Positions 1 through 11,106 of a stretch of 64,000 bases of DNA are shown piece by piece. The stretch lies in NCBI GenBank assembly GCA_030686995.1, contig CM060697.1:101402772-101466771 (forward strand), read 5' to 3'. Every line of letters begins with the position of its first letter. Position 1 is the first letter of the stretch. This DNA is from Artemisia argyi. Its lineage: Eukaryota > Streptophyta > Magnoliopsida > Asterales > Asteraceae. The translations under genes were made by a program, and so were the position numbers. The notes beneath the pieces were generated by a model. It ran no database searches and was not told the origin of the DNA. It was given only the letters and a program-made list of their open reading frames with translations.

Positions 1-689
1 ACTCAGTAAAAATACATTTGAATTCTTTTAAATAGAAAGTAAACTTGTATATGTTTAAAAGTGTAAGTAACTTTTGTAAAATAAAATTAGCTGAGGTTTA
101 TCAAAATAAAATGTATTTTGTTAAGTGTAAGTAAACTTTAGTAATTGTATGAAAAATATAGTTAGTTTACTTGTACCAATAAAAGTGTATGTTTGTTAAT
201 AAACATTTTAAGAAAGATGCATTTGTATAAACTACTTGTAAATGCAAGTTGTGTTCATTTGATCATTACCACAATGATATATATTCATTTATTCATACAT
301 TTTTTTATCGTCTACGTTCAATAACGACTTATCTTATTACTCTTTATAAGTTTAATCCGCACGTACACTGGTTTAAAAACTAAATACGGCTGTAATTATT
401 ATTGACACGAATATAAATATCAAAATGAATGCACGACCTCACGAGTTACTGTGATATGAAAAACATATACACGATATTGTCCATATAGCAACAACGCATA
501 TAATTACTTCTTAAAGTTTAAATAAGGTTAAAAAGAAATTTTTTTAAAGAGTCATTACGTGCTATTAAACACGCATAATGTATAAAACATGATATCAATA
601 GTTAAATGTAAACAATATTAAACTCATCACAATGTCATTAAAACAAAGTGAAATTCTTCGTCAAAAAAAAAAATTAATCGATATCAGTA
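1..689. other. AT-rich non-coding sequence
   Basis: No supported gene. Very AT-rich sequence with short A and T runs and no ORF resembling a known protein. I see no clear element boundary before the inverted-repeat structure that follows. Confidence 0.6.
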
Positions 690-948
690 CATGCCAAAAG
701 TTCTTTATAGATCCAACTTTTACCATAAAACCCATCAAACAATCTTAGCCACTCATTTTTTTTTTATCAAAATAAAAAAATAAACTTCCACAATTTTTTT
801 AAAACTTAAATATTTCGCAAACCGTAAATCATCAAGTTACAAAAAAAATACCATCGCGACGAAAATTAAATTATCTTTCTATAGATATGCATTGTTATAT
901 ACTTTCGACGAACTTTTTTTTCGATGATTTTTTTTTTCGTCCAGAAAA

Positions 949-1322
949 ATCATATATGATTCGTAAGAATCATATATGATTCTTACGAATCATATATGAT
1001 TCTTAAGAAATCATATATGATTCGTAAGAATCATACTCCCTCCGTCCCACATTAAATGTCCTATTTGACTTTTCAAAGTCTTTTTTCATAACTTTGACAT
1101 TACATAATTTTGTTTGTGTTATATAATACTTGATGAAAAATATATGAATGGATTGAGTATTAAATGTATTTTCACTACGTATAAATTTTATCAAATACTA
1201 TATTACACAAGCCAAAATATTTAAGGTCAAAGTTGTGAAGAAAAGACTTTGAAAAGTCAAACAGGACATTTAATGTGGGACGGAGGGAGTATATGATTTG
1301 TTAAAATCGAATCATATATGAT
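949..1322. repeat. Six-copy palindromic repeat, ATCATATATGAT
   Basis: The palindrome occurs at 949-960, 969-980, 989-1000, 1010-1021 and 1311-1322. A further copy is split by the Stowaway insertion (ATCATA to 1035, TATGAT from 1292). The first copies are spaced 20-21 bp apart with alternating TCGTAAGA/TCTTACGA spacers, which makes the tract a nested palindrome able to form cruciforms. Confidence 0.8.
1036..1289. mobile_element. Stowaway-type Tc1/mariner MITE
   Basis: A 254-bp element with terminal inverted repeats CTCCCTCCGTCCCACATTAA at the left and its reverse complement at the right. It is flanked by the TA target duplication (1034-1035 and 1290-1291). These ends are the classic plant Stowaway signature. 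It is non-autonomous: the short ORF read across it carries no transposase motif. It sits inside one palindrome of the surrounding inverted-repeat element. Confidence 0.9.
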
Positions 1323-2025
1323 TCTTTCTGGGTGGAAATTAAAAAAAAAAATGTTCGTCGAAAGTATATAACAATGCATATCTATAGAAAGATCATTTAA
1401 TTCTCATCGCGATGGTATTTTTTTTGTAGCTTGAAGATTTACCGTTTGCAAGATATGTTGCTTTGAAAAAAAAGGTGAAAAATATAAATGGGTGGATATG
1501 ATTGGTTGATAAGTTCTATGGCATATATGGGTTCTTCATAGATCTCAACTCATCAGTACATAATGATAATTTATGTAAAGCTCACACGTGCACAATATTA
1601 TAACCATACATGTATACAAGATTTTACATAATGTTATGAGAAATCTAATTTAACAACTCCGTAAATGCTTTCGGACAGCTTTACTATATAGAAATTTAAA
1701 AGACAGATATTTACATTCTCTATATATACTAATTAGGTTGAGATGGGCTTTTTTATTAAAATACTATTTTATTTTTGGGCTCCTTATTAGCCCATGTGTC
1801 TTGAATTATTACAATATTATTTTCCAAATGGATTTTGCCATAAGCCTAATAGCCCGTTTTCTTAACATCTTGAGGAGCCTATCAGAAATGGGAAAACAGG
1901 AAGCCATTAAAGTAAATGCGTTAATGTTCAAAAAAAAGTAAATGCGTTTGGCTATTTTTGAAATCTCTAAAATGAATGTCGTATCATAACAACGGAAAAT
2001 TATAACTCAATATTGTAGTCTCGAT

Positions 2026-2536
2026 CAGTGTTCTGAAAGGCTCAAGGCGCACTAAGGCGCAAAGGGGGGGCAAAGAGCCTCGAGTCGAGGCGCATTCCAA
2101 GGCGCAGGATTCATGAATGCGAGGCGCACTAAAAACATTAAGTTTTTTATAACATATATGACCATTTATGTAGCTTAAATAACACAAAATAACATTAAAA
2201 TACTTATTGCATGACACATATTGCCATTATAAATATTAAAATGAATTAGTTGTCACTTTTAAAATGGATCAACTCTTTGGCTCGATGACCTATATAGAGA
2301 TTAAAATCCATATTAGACTAAATATGTTTGTGTCCTACACTTGTAGCTTACATCTAACAAAAAAAAAACTGTTACATCTCCTAGGCGCAAAAAGCCCCGA
2401 GGCGCAAAGGCGCGAAAAGCCCCAAGGCGCGCGCTTTTTGTGGGATTCATGCATGTCATGAGCCTCGATCTAAAAAAAGCCCAAAGGCTAGAGCCTTGCT
2501 CCGAGGCGCGCCTTAGGCGCGATTTTGACAACTATG
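2026..2536. mobile_element. hAT-type MITE with GC-rich AGGCGC core
   Basis: A 511-bp element flanked by an exact 8-bp duplication GTCTCGAT (2018-2025 and 2537-2544), the size typical of hAT elements. The ends begin CAGTGTT and finish AACTATG, so both ends read CA(G/T)(T/A)GTT inward. The interior is rich in AAGGCGC and GAGGCGC words near both ends and AT-rich in the centre. There is no transposase. A diverged relative appears to lie in intron 1 of the V-ATPase gene (about 36832-37257). Confidence 0.85.
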
Positions 2537-2544
2537 GTCTCGAT

Positions 2545-3641
2545 TTATATTACCTGTGAACCAACAAAAAAAAAAAAAAAAAAAAAAATGGCCTCAACCA
2601 AATATTTTTGAACAATCATTTGCGTACGTAATAGCAATTTTTAAGTACCACTAAAACGTTCGTGATAGCAGAAAAAACCTCGGCCGCAACGCGCCGGCGC
2701 CGAAACTCCTTGTTGTTAACCAATTGTATTACAGTATTAAAATCAGATAATATATACAATTCGTATGCACAAACATTTAAAATTTCGATGTATTGTGACT
2801 TACATTAAAACGTGTAAGATTTATGCCAAGCTCCCCTTGGATAGTACTAAACTAGTAGTACTATCCAACACTCTAAACTGCATATAAGCTACTATATTAG
2901 CTAGTATTGCTCCTACTCCAACACTCTAAACTGCATATAAACTACTATATTATGGTTTGATAGACAATTCAAACCTAGACATTCATTAGCGAACAGGTTT
3001 ACATTCCATATGGCACTGTAAAATGTTTAAAACTTTCACCGCCCTTGGTAATGCTTAATTTTGTGCTTATCTGACTACTTTTTGTGGAGTAAACAAGTGG
3101 CGTTTTGTGTTTTAGACTTATTGTAAATTAATCAAAAACTTTAGAGTTAGCAAATCCGAAACACCCTATCAACAGCTACAAACTAAACCGTCTATGCAGA
3201 AAAGAAACATGTAATAATTTAATTGAGAACTTGTATATATAATGAATGACAAGCATTTATAGGTCATGCATGAATAATAATCCATCTAAACTGCCATATA
3301 AGAGCAGCTGATTGTCTAGCACAACCATTCGGTCTTCACAAAAGTTGCTAATGCTACAGTACCTTGAATGGAATTACATTATATTACCACTTGCTTTTAA
3401 ATATAAAAAAACGGAGCAAAATTTGAAGACACCAGAAGAGCAGCCCCGCGACACACAGCTGAACCCATCAAACCCGTATCCATAAATTTGCAGACCTGTT
3501 TGGAAACTAAGAAAACACATAAGCACATCTGGATTAAAAAATAAAATAATAAATAAATAAATAAAAACGCAAAAGCTAATTGCTTAAACATTTAAAGCAC
3601 AATCTCATAAAAGTGATATCTTTTAAGATAATAACAAGCCA
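2545..3641. other. Intergenic sequence with a short tandem duplication
   Basis: No gene recognised. It contains a poly-A run (about 2564-2588), a GC-rich patch (about 2680-2702), and a 36-bp direct duplication at 2864-2899 and 2917-2952 with one mismatch. Minus-strand ORFs of 64-69 codons here resemble no known protein. Confidence 0.5.
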
Positions 3642-3649
3642 CAATTTTG

Positions 3650-4096
3650 CAGTGTTGTAAATATCGCTCGGCGGTACCTCGGCGGTCGACAACCGCCAAG
3701 CGCCAAGACCGATATGGCGGCGATATATCAGTGATATAACAGAGACCATAAATTATAAAGAAATTTATGTATATTTTTGAAATGCAACATATGTAACACA
3801 AAACAAAACATAAATTATATTTGTAACTTATAAGAGAGAACCTGGTATACTACCAAAGTGTTCCAATTAAACTCCAATATATGACTGATTGACTGGAAAA
3901 AACCTGGACCAATAAACTATTTGACTGATATTTGACCGATAAATTTGACTGATATTTGACCGATATATAACTGATTTTGACCGATTTTGACCAAACCGAT
4001 AAATTTGACCGATAAGTGAAATATCGTATCGGTCGACCGCCGATAAGCGATATATCACTGATATACCGGCCGCCAAGACCGATATTTACAACACTG
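3650..4096. mobile_element. hAT-type MITE with GACCGATA-rich interior
   Basis: A 447-bp element with inverted ends CAGTGTTGTAAATATCG and CGATATTTACAACACTG. It is flanked by an exact 8-bp duplication CAATTTTG (3642-3649 and 4097-4104). The interior reiterates words like TTTGACCGATA and palindromic TATATCACTGATATA. ORFs across it are low-complexity translations of those repeats. It is non-autonomous. Confidence 0.9.
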
Positions 4097-4104
4097 CAAT
4101 TTTG

Positions 4105-5271
4105 CATCCAAAGACGGGCATTTTAGAAGTAGTTGGATGCACATTGTCATATATAACTTAGGCGAGTTATAATCACAATCAGATAATCAGTAACTCCTTA
4201 CCCCAAGTTAAGCTTTGCCCAAACACTTACGTGGGCTTTTTTTAGTTATATAACCTAATAAGCTCATTAGCCCCTCAAGTAAAGCTTAAACAAACACCCC
4301 CATAGAAACACAATCAAATAATCAGTAACTCCTTACCCCAAGTTTCTAAAATCTGATGATCTTCCCCCTAAACAACTAGAAAACAAAATCAAAACAAGTT
4401 TTTTCCCAACATCCTAAAAACCACTTATGTTTATGGTATATTTGGTATCATCCAAATCTTCTATTCTTGTTTATGGCTAATCATCAACTTGTCATTAACT
4501 CACCTTATCTCCTACATTTCACTAAGATAACTTATCTCATCATGCTTCATTCAAGAAAATAAAGTTATGTTCCACAAAACTAAAGCATTTCAAGATCGAC
4601 AACTTCACAACTTTACTACCCATGGTTGATTTTTCGCTCTAATGCTAAATACACATCAGTCAAAGACCACACACAACTAATTTCATTGATGTGCTTGTAG
4701 CTATCACCAATATAGTTCCATCTATAACAAGATTAATAACTACTTATAAAAATTAAGGACCATCAAAGCTAAACATGCTAAACACCAACGCCGCATAATC
4801 ACATTTAATTACCGAATCTTCTGATATTTATTATAGATCCTACGCGCCGGAAAATAAAGGGCATATCATACAAGTTCACATTGGTACTCAAATTACAATA
4901 CTGATACTATCAGTGTGCTTGATGTTTTATCCTCAAAGTAATTATAGCAAATTGTCTCCAAGTGAATTAATAATTCGATCGCCTATACTAAAATACTATA
5001 CTAATCAAAATCTCAAAACATATGATTGCCAAGCTGTCGTATTTTATAGATGTATAAGTACTAAACTAGCCTCACACATCATCTTTCGTACCAAATTACC
5101 GAAGTAGCCCATTTCAATTGATAATAAACACCAAGGCATGACATTAATTAATCTAATTACCAAAACAACCATCCACAAAATGAAAAATAACCAGCTAATA
5201 ACACGCAACAATGCATTTATATAAAACTAATTTTCAATAACCAAGCAACTCAACCCATTAATAATACCTTC
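4105..5271. other. Intergenic region downstream of the YlmG-family gene
   Basis: No gene recognised. A 36-bp direct repeat lies at 4174-4209 and 4309-4344, ending in AACTCCTTACCCCAAGTT; the 99 bp between may be an old insertion. The right part presumably includes the 3' UTR of the minus-strand gene ending at 5272. Confidence 0.45.
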
Positions 5272-5976
5272 TCAGTACCCCATCCTGCTATTCTTAAGAA
5301 TCCCAGCAAGGAACCCCAAAACCGCAAACGCCAACAACGGACTAACATCCAACGTATCAAAAACCGGCGGAATTATATTCCTGAAAAGATTCAAATACGG
5401 ATCACACAAGTCCCTAATAGCCGATAACGGCTGTCTATCCCATGGAATATTAGGAAACCAACTCAACAAAACCCTAACCAACAAAACCCCACTATAAATA
5501 TCCAACCATTTCGCCATTCCAGCTGCGACAACTGTCAACGGCGTATGCAGCCTTGCAGGCCTGCCACTCATGGTGGCAAAAAACAAGCTGCCGGAAGCTG
5601 AAACAAAACTTTCTTGTAAGCTCAAATTTGCAGCTAAATTGGTCATTTTTTGCGCGAAAAGCTTCGAAACGGTAACGGCGAGTGCGAATAAAGTGGTGAG
5701 TGTTCTAGTTGAGCCTGTTAGGACAGAACCCTCTTGGGAATTAGGTTTTAATACAGGGGATGGTGAGATTGATGATGCAACAATGGTTAAGGGTTTGTTA
5801 GGGTTTGAATTAGGGTTTTTGAATTGAAGGGGTTTTAGGGAAAAGTGAGATATGGGTTTTGAAATTGAGACAAAAGGGTGTTTGTTTTTGGGGAAAAGAT
5901 TTGGGGGGGTTTGGAGGATTAGGGTTTGGGATGCCATTAGAGATAGAGATGATGATGATGATGAACAAGAAGCCAT
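5272..5976 (-). CDS. YLMG1: YlmG homolog, YGGT-family protein, chloroplastic
   Basis: A single-exon gene for 234 residues. The first 60 or so residues are rich in Ser, Thr, Pro and Lys with few acidic residues, as expected of a plastid transit peptide. The C-terminal part (about 155-230) is a YGGT domain with two hydrophobic segments around the conserved region LLVRVLLSWFPNIPW, followed by a loop with DLCDPYLNLFRNIIPP. In plants, YlmG1-type proteins sit in plastid membranes and affect nucleoid distribution; bacterial relatives are linked to division and septation. The start is the first ATG; a second in-frame Met at residue 14 could also serve. Length fits plant YLMG1 proteins. The assignment to YLMG1 rather than another plastid paralog rests on overall resemblance. 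The coding frame is intact. Confidence 0.9.
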   Translation of the reverse strand: MASCSSSSSSLSLMASQTLILQTPPNLFPKNKHPFVSISKPISHFSLKPLQFKNPNSNPNKPLTIVASSISPSPVLKPNSQEGSVLTGSTRTLTTLFALAVTVSKLFAQKMTNLAANLSLQESFVSASGSLFFATMSGRPARLHTPLTVVAAGMAKWLDIYSGVLLVRVLLSWFPNIPWDRQPLSAIRDLCDPYLNLFRNIIPPVFDTLDVSPLLAFAVLGFLAGILKNSRMGY

Positions 5977-6259
5977 TGTTGTTGTTGTTGGTTTGGAGAT
6001 GGTTTTTGGTTGTACCCAATCCTTTTGTTAACCTTTTGTTATAACGTTAATAACTCTAGAATGTTCTAATTGGACCTTTGTGAATGAGTGAGTGGCTAGA
6101 TGTTTCCCTTGTGTTTGGCAAAAATGAATATAAGGGTCGTTTATAAGTGAGTTTGGATTAAGATTTGATTTTGCTATAGAATTTGGATTTGAGGTAGGTT
6201 TAGGAGAAATAAATTATTTTTATTTAAATGTATTTTATCCTAAATTTTATATATGAAAT
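5977..6259 (-). promoter_or_regulatory. Likely 5' flank of the YlmG-family gene
   Basis: The 280 bp between the start codon and the left end of the Helitron-like element. It probably contains the 5' UTR and proximal promoter. I see no convincing TATA box, as is common for plastid-protein housekeeping genes. The Helitron and the nested LTR element lie directly upstream. Confidence 0.4.
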
Positions 6260-6360
6260 TCACTATATATACTAAAAGGCAGAAACGTTTACTGTAACAA
6301 CACTGTAGCTGCTACAATGCTTGCTACAGTTGACGCTACAGTAATTTTATTTTTTTTTAG

Positions 6361-6716
6361 TACTAACGGTCGTTAGCTATTTAACGGCTGTTAACTAACG
6401 ACCGTTATCTTTAACATTTTAAAAAAAATTTGTACGCACTTTGTCCTTCATCTCAGCGGTTCATTGCAAATTTATTCCTCACATAATTTACATAAATGGT
6501 CATTCATGTTATACATCAATTGCAAATTCAGTCTTGTTTGTACAGTACTAACAGCCGTTAGTTATTTAACGGCTGTTAACTAACGACCGTTACTTTAACA
6601 TTTCAAAAAAATTACACACTTTGTCCTTCATCTCAACGGTTTATTGCAAATTTAATCCTCACATAATTTACAAAAATGGTCATTCATGTTATACATCAAT
6701 TGCAAAGTCAGTCATA
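6361..6716. repeat. Tandem duplication of about 180 bp
   Basis: Two adjacent copies (from 6361 and from 6546), each starting TACTAAC(G/A)G(T/C)CGTTAG. They share the run through 'actttgtccttcatctca' to 'atacatcaattgcaaa', with scattered substitutions. Each copy starts with an imperfect palindrome built on TAACGGC/GCCGTTA. Confidence 0.8.
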
Positions 6717-6745
6717 GGTAACTAACTTCACGTTAAGTAGCTAAC

Positions 6746-9700
6746 TGATGAGTGTCTAAATACTCATCATTTTATACCAATCTGAACTGCCAAAACATCC
6801 AAAAACACTCAAATATGCATCAAAATACGGAGATTATTCCAAAAGTGTGTTTTATATGTTTCAGATGCAAAATATGCAAAAACAGATGAAAAACGTACAA
6901 AGTTTGCATAATTGGCAGTTTCAGTCCCTCAAGTTTTATAAATTGGCAAAACTAGTCCCTGGTTATTCTAAAAACATGAAAAAGTCACCAAAGGCCCTTT
7001 TTAATCATAAAGTTACATATTTAGTCCTTTGGTGCAAAGTTTCATAAAATTACAAGTTTAGTCCCTATACTTTGGAAATTGACATAAATGGTCCCTGGGA
7101 TGTAAAAACTTTGAGAAAAGCAATTTTGGTCCTTGTGCTATTAATCTTTTACAGGAATGGTCCTTGGTTTGAAGTTTGGTGAAATTACATTATTAGTCCC
7201 TCAAGTTTGGCAGTTTGTCAGTTTTAGTCCCTGGGCATAAAAAAATGAAAATTATCAAAAATACCCTTGTACTATTCAATCATGACAAATATGGTCCTTA
7301 TGATAACCTTTGGAAAAATACCACAACAAGCCCTCAACTTTCAACTAATTACAACTTTGGTCCTTGTGGTGTTTTAATTAAAAACCAAACGGACTCTTTA
7401 TATTATTAAACCCAAAAAACTAAATCCAAAACACAAACAGCCACCAGCCCATTCCCTTTAAACCCTTTTTACTCAAGCCCATGTGACTCCCAGCCCAAAT
7501 CCACCCCTGATAATAGCAGGGTCAACCCTGCGGTCAAACAAACAACCAACCGCCCTACTATTCATCTTCTTCCACCTCACCCCCCCCCCCCCCACATGGC
7601 CTCTGCAACCTTTCCACCTACACCCCAGCTCATTACCCACTCCCCACCACCTCACACAACTTCCAAGGCGCATTTAATGCCCTAGAACCCTCACACGCAA
7701 TCCCCAACTGCCAAAACCCCTTTTTCCCGCCAAAAAGTAATTTGAAGGGTGGTGATTCATTTGACAAAACCAACGGACCAGATGTGATGGGAAACACTCA
7801 GAAACTCAAGTGGATGCCTAAAAGTCCCTATAAAGAAGCAAAGGAAGCAGAGGAGAAAAGTATTAGGGTAGCCTCAGCTTAGTTTAGTTGTTGTAGTATA
7901 ATTTACTTTTCTAATTGTAATTTCTAGTCAAAAACAGTTGTAATCTTCATTATCAGTGCAATTTCATTTTAATTAAACCTTAATTGCAAGTTTCTTATTC
8001 TAAATCCATATTTGACAATTTTGAGTGAATTTGACAATCTCACTTAATATTGTTATAAGGTGTGATCAGTGTTTCTATAAGCTCATTTAGGCTAATTTAT
8101 AAAATTTCTTAAGTTTCTAAAGTGTTCAAGTCAGTTTATCTTACAATAATAAAATCAAAATAAAAAATACTCAAAAAAATAAAATAAATAGTCATAAATA
8201 ATAAATCAGTGTATATGGAAGTTAAAGCTTGGACAGGGACAAATTATGGATGGAGCAGTGTATTAGTTACCTCATGGGAGGCAGTAGGATTCATATGAGT
8301 ACCATGTTCTTGGTTTTGGATACACACAGGATCTTTATTTTTCTTGAGGAGTATGCAAGAGCTTATTTAAGGGTGCAGGGCATACAACCTCCCCTGTGCA
8401 CAGGATTGTAAGTTTTTTCATAAGCTTATATATTGTTCATTAGTGGATTTTAGCTTGTGTAATTAGTTGATCTTAGAAGCCCTTCTGGCTAGTTATCTTT
8501 GTATGAGCTTATTGTTCCATTATCTGCTTATTGTACTGCTTATATATGCTTATCATGTTTAACAAAACCACTACTTACACTGAGCAATCAATATAAGTGA
8601 GTGAATTTCATAAGCAATCAAAAGCTCATAACTGAGCTTAAGCTTGTGATCTTTAGGTTTTTATAAAGCTAAGCAACCAAACTCTAGGTTTTAAGTCTCA
8701 TTTTCTATTTTCAAGCTTATTTATTAGGCCTGCTCACAGCTTAAACCTTGACCCACCTTGCTGAGTACACTGATCACTCAGTGTATCCAGTCTTTTTCAT
8801 AAGCTCCTAACAAGCTCCCCAGTGGACCCCACACCTTATCCTTTGGCTTTTTGATAAGCCAAGTAGTCCTATTTCAAAAACCTATGCTTATCTTGGGTTC
8901 TAGCTTATTAGTGCATAGCTTAGTGAGACCTTGTTTGTGACCTGTCAGCACAACCACACTGACCACTCAGAATTGAACCAAAGTTCATGGGTCCACCAAT
9001 TGCTTCAGAATAAGCCATAAGCTCAGCTTATTGGCTTATTCTAGAGTTTACCAGGTCAGCTTTGAGGGTCAAGCTTCAAATTGGACTTCCTTTCACCTCT
9101 GTGGACCCCACAGAGGTCAAAAGGTGCTTGATTTGGCCTGTGTTTGGACTGTGGTTACTTGGATTTGCTTATTGTAGCTTATCAGCTTATTTAGTGTACC
9201 TCCATGTGTAATTCTACTTAGTTATAGTTTATTTAACTTATTATAATCTTAATTCTATATTAGCTTTTAGTTTGTAGCTTATTTGAAGCTTATTATAACT
9301 AAAAATTACAAATTGAGCTTTTTATTCAACTGTTGAGCAAATAAGCTCATTCTGAGCTTATTTGGCTTCTATAAAAAAGTTCCATTTGTAAAAGTTAGTT
9401 GTTTTTATATATAATATAGTTTTGTAAAATAAAAATCAAGAAAAAACAATATAAAAATAAGTGATAGTTTCTATTTAATATAATTTAATTTTAATTTTCA
9501 TTTTTACATTTTTATTAAGTAAGTTGTGTTTTATATTTTTATTAATTTCATTTTAGGTTAAAGTAATTATAATAATTTTCTCAGATTTTAATTTTGTCTT
9601 TTAGTATTAATTAGAATTAAAAATAGTTTTATTAATAATTAATCAATAAATAAGTTTTAAATAGCATAATTAGTTTTTATATAGTAACACCTATATTTTA

Positions 9701-10596
9701 TATTTTTCCTAGCTTCTATAAGTCATAAAATAATTTTAGAAATTTTCTTGTGATTTATACTGTTCATTTACTAGTTTTCATAATTTAATTAGTTTAATTG
9801 GTAATTGTTTAATAATTAGAATAATAATTAGTAAACTAGTTTAAAAATACATAAAATAAAGTTTTTATAATTTTTTAGGATTCCTGTGATGGTTAATTAG
9901 ATTTATAAAAATCTTCTTAATTATCTAAGTCTTTTTAGTATTTATAATAATTTAAATCATATAAATAGTTAAATAATAAATAAATAGTTATTAATTAATA
10001 ATAATTAGAATAATAGTGTGAAAAATATAATTTTATTTTTAAAATAAGTTTTATAATATTTTAGACTTTTACAAAGTTTAATTTTATTTTTCTAAGACTT
10101 ATTTTACATTTTTATTATTTATTAGTGAATTATTAGATAATTAATAATAGTTATTAAATAATAATAATTAATTAAATAATTAGTAATTATAAAATAAATA
10201 TTTTAAGTTTATTTAATTTGAATTTAAGCCCCTAAGGTTTGCAAATTAATACTTTAGTTAAATTTGTTTTTGTTTCATACGTTTACGTAGAATTAAATTA
10301 AACGTACGCGTTTTTTTATTATTTAACGTTTTTAAATACCTAGATTTCACGTAATCGTTAATATAGTTTACCTAAGTTATTTTTAGTTATAAAACCCTAG
10401 TTTAATCACACACTCACAATTATACCCTTTCCTGTTCACATTCACTCGATCACAGATTCGTTTTTAATACCATCACAACCTCGTTGGGACATTACGACCC
10501 GGGGAAACACTGTATTCCACGAAAGCATTTGCCTCAGCTGTTTGACTTGTTGACCATTACTTGGTTAATAATTATCTGACTGTTTGAGGCGAATCA
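6746..10596 (+). repeat. 5' LTR of the Athila/Tat-type derivative
   Basis: 3851 bp, starting TGATGAGTG and ending GGCGAATCA. It is nearly identical to 14135-17981, with about two dozen small differences seen by eye plus a different C-run length near 7573. The left third has a periodic series of (A/G)GTCC(C/T)T words; the centre is rich in AAGCTTAT/ATAAGCTT words; the last kilobase is extremely AT-rich. No ORF in it looks like a real gene. Confidence 0.92.
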
Positions 10597-10601
10597 AAAT
10601 T

Positions 10602-10620
10602 TGGCGCCGCTGCCAGGGAG
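10602..10620 (+). other. Primer binding site, tRNA-Asp type
   Basis: TGGCGCCGCTGCCAGGGAG lies 5 bases after the 5' LTR. The 3' end of plant tRNA-Asp(GUC) predicts TGGCGCCGTTGCCGGGG, so there are two mismatches (C for T, A for G). A tRNA-Asp primer site is typical of the Athila/Tat branch. Confidence 0.85.
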
Positions 10621-10884
10621 GTTGTGCGCATATTTTAAACGATTTTGCGTATTTGTGAACCTGAATACACGCTCATTGTATATTTACCCATCCTTATTCA
10701 TATTATTATAATATAAAACCAAAAACAGTTCCTGAAAACTTTTTAAAATCAGTTTTCAACGAACACAAAAAACCAAAAACATTTTCCTTCTTATTAGTAC
10801 TACAAAAATTTTCAAAAATACCAAAAATATTCATCCCTTTACCCTCTATCCTTTTGATTCTACATTCTTCCACTTATCCCATAA

Positions 10885-11106
10885 TTGATTCTAATGACAT
10901 CTCTCAATGACGATTTCTTTGAACAAAGGGCCTATGAAAGCAACATCGAAAAACTTATTGCCTTATCAAAGATATCGAGATGTCATGTTGATTATGATAG
11001 ACCATCGATTCATATTCCCTCTCCAGTGAGGGAAATGGAACGAGAAACCGGGGTGACAAAGGACCCGGTACTTTCCTCTGAAAATGAAAGTGCTAAATAC
11101 GTCTAA
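10885..11106 (+). pseudogene. N-terminal segment of the gag-like ORF chain
   Basis: 73 codons as read from the first ATG; an in-frame ATG two codons later is equally plausible. It ends with TAA at 11104-11106. The reading frame stays open in the same phase on the other side of that stop. The product is charged, with no recognisable domain. It is probably the beginning of the element's gag-like polyprotein, separated from the main part either by a disabling stop or by a stop that is read through. Confidence 0.5.

Larger units (their letters stand above)
816..1455. mobile_element. Inverted-repeat (foldback/MITE-like) element interrupted by a Stowaway
   Basis: The left arm (about 816-1033) and right arm (about 1292-1455) are reverse complements. 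One stretch of about 40 bases (about 874-914 against 1352-1394) is essentially perfect. Weaker inverted similarity may extend the arms to about 690 and 1550. The centre holds copies of the 12-bp palindrome ATCATATATGAT. No coding sequence is present. The superfamily is not clear because I could not fix the outermost termini or a target duplication. Confidence 0.6.

Noticed and set aside
2678..2710. GC-rich patch with CCGCAACGCGCCGG, like a Helitron hairpin
   Set aside because: No CTAG/CTRR terminus follows and no matching TC start was found; similar patches at about 24440, 40655 and 47950 also fail.
4174..4344. 36-bp direct repeat considered as a target duplication
   Set aside because: Far too long for any known target duplication, and the 99 bp between lacks clear inverted ends; left as a plain repeat.
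7473..7677. Overlapping ORFs on both strands in the Athila-type LTR (also near 14872)
   Set aside because: They lie in a C-rich tract, are Pro/Trp low complexity, change with C-run length between the two LTRs, and resemble no protein.
8229..8411. 60-codon ORF repeated at 15613-15795
   Set aside because: Duplicated only because both LTRs carry it; no domain and no support as a gene.
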